The notes under the pieces: generated by a model
Told to the model about the DNA's origin: nothing
The model's input: the letters and a program-made list of their open reading frames with translations, nothing else
Databases searched by the model: none
Shown here: piece by piece, positions 59,517-59,981 of the stretch
Position numbering within the stretch: position 1 is the stretch's first letter
Layout: each line of letters starts with the position of its first letter
Translations under genes and position numbers: made by a program
From: CAZOEL01 sp964578835
GTDB lineage: Bacteria > Desulfobacterota > Syntrophobacteria > Syntrophobacterales > Syntrophobacteraceae
Assembly: GCA_964578835.1 (NCBI GenBank)
Contig: CAZOEL010000041.1
Span: 1 to 59,981, forward strand
Reading direction: 5' to 3'
Length of the DNA stretch: 59,981 bases

Positions 59517-59957
59517 ATGAAAATCAAACGAATAGAAGTGCATTCGGAACAGGACCTGATCGAACGCTTGCGTGAGGTTTCTATGCTCGATGCTCCCGAT
59601 GTCAGGCCGTATGAAGCGGCTTTCATTTCCATGGAGCGTTTGCGCCCGGATCAAGTCCTTCCAACCCAGACGTATGTTCTGCGCTCTGAGCTCGAGAAGG
59701 TGCGGGCTCTCAGATGGTCGCTTCTGGAGCATGGGGCGGATATCTTCGATATGAAAGGCTACCTGACGATATCCTTGGAAGAACGGGAGGAGCCCCTCGA
59801 TCTATTGCCGCCTATCATTGAGGAATCCGTAGAGAAAGACGGGACTCTTTGCCTTCTCATAAATGATGGCATGCACAGGATGTTTCTGGCTTGGCGGGAA
59901 TGGCTTGTTCCAAGTGTGATCTACATTGGGTGCGGCTCTTTTGGAACGACATTTTGA
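59517..59957 (+). CDS. ParB-like protein, apparently shortened
   Basis: 146 aa. N-terminal half is unfamiliar (RLREVSMLDAPDVRPYEAAF). The part PTQTYVLRSELEKVRALRWSLLEHG and INDGMHRMFLAWREWLVPSVIYI resembles a ParB/Srx-like fold in which GMHR is the usual GxHR nucleotide-binding motif. The last residues (GCGSFGTTF) do not look like a continuation of a domain, which suggests a frameshift or truncation near 59925. The window ends 24 bases later, so this cannot be resolved. Its surroundings give no further clue. Confidence 0.6.
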   Translation: MKIKRIEVHSEQDLIERLREVSMLDAPDVRPYEAAFISMERLRPDQVLPTQTYVLRSELEKVRALRWSLLEHGADIFDMKGYLTISLEEREEPLDLLPPIIEESVEKDGTLCLLINDGMHRMFLAWREWLVPSVIYIGCGSFGTTF

Positions 59958-59981
59958 TGAGTTGAAGACAAGATTTTGATA

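Noticed and set aside
1..59981. CRISPR array, prophage, insertion sequence or rRNA operon
   Set aside because: No regularly spaced repeats, transposase, integrase or rRNA sequence is visible anywhere in the window.

Overview
The window reads as chromosomal DNA of a strictly anaerobic, Gram-negative bacterium, most probably a deltaproteobacterium (Desulfobacterota, Syntrophobacter-like). That assignment is inference from gene content: succinyl-CoA synthetase, 3-hydroxybutyryl-CoA dehydrogenase, the molybdenum and formate-dehydrogenase accessory genes moeA and fdhD, a YeiH-type transporter with a large insertion, a glycine-rich RRM protein, GlnRS together with GatB, and many two-component and sigma-54 elements. 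Genes are dense, on both strands, mostly in short operons. I see no transposase, integrase, phage gene, CRISPR array or rRNA operon.

Layout. 1-6 kb: hisC, then a leftward block with a proteasome-fold (Ntn-hydrolase-like) protein, an M28 peptidase and a YeiH-type transporter with two small membrane proteins. 6.5-7.7 kb: two unrecognised membrane-anchored proteins. 8-11.4 kb: moeA and sucCD, leftward. 11.7-17.4 kb: gatB, mtnA, a PhoR-like kinase and phoU, rightward. 17.5-28.8 kb: a long leftward run of argJ, secA, a short ArgA-like acetyltransferase, a cysteine desulfurase with fdhD, a Nudix hydrolase with an NCS2 permease, prs, a zinc-ribbon coiled-coil protein and a Nif3 protein, fed at its right end by a CAT-anticodon tRNA gene with a clear promoter. 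29-39 kb: DUF167, hbd, an MBL hydrolase, a CheY-like regulator, a YkgJ-like protein, a baeRF-type protein, an RRM protein, an orphan TrkA-type protein and hutH. 39-44 kb: a GAF histidine kinase paired with an ABC-type binding protein, then glnS, leftward. 44.4-49.8 kb: ugd, glutaminyl cyclase, an aminotransferase, and an ACT-domain/PFL (UPF0210) pair, rightward. 50-54.5 kb: a four-cysteine small protein, cheX, an amidohydrolase, a secreted HEAT-repeat protein and rfbD, leftward.

The most striking part is 54.8-59.2 kb. An NtrC-type response regulator is followed by a good -24/-12 sigma-54 promoter (56486-56500), then a GEMM-I cyclic-dinucleotide riboswitch (56627-56705). Its downstream stem would bury the ribosome binding site of a large secreted protein made of a fibronectin III domain, four InlB-like repeats, three PKD-type domains and a CARDB domain. 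The layout suggests one surface or secreted protein controlled at two levels: transcription through a phosphorylatable sigma-54 activator, and translation through c-di-GMP. Behind it lie a possible small RNA with an intrinsic terminator and a ParB-like protein at the window edge.

Reading limits: family names come from recognising motifs in the translated frames; nothing was searched. Starts were moved from the longest frame wherever a ribosome binding site or family N-terminus argued for it, and this is stated in each entry.
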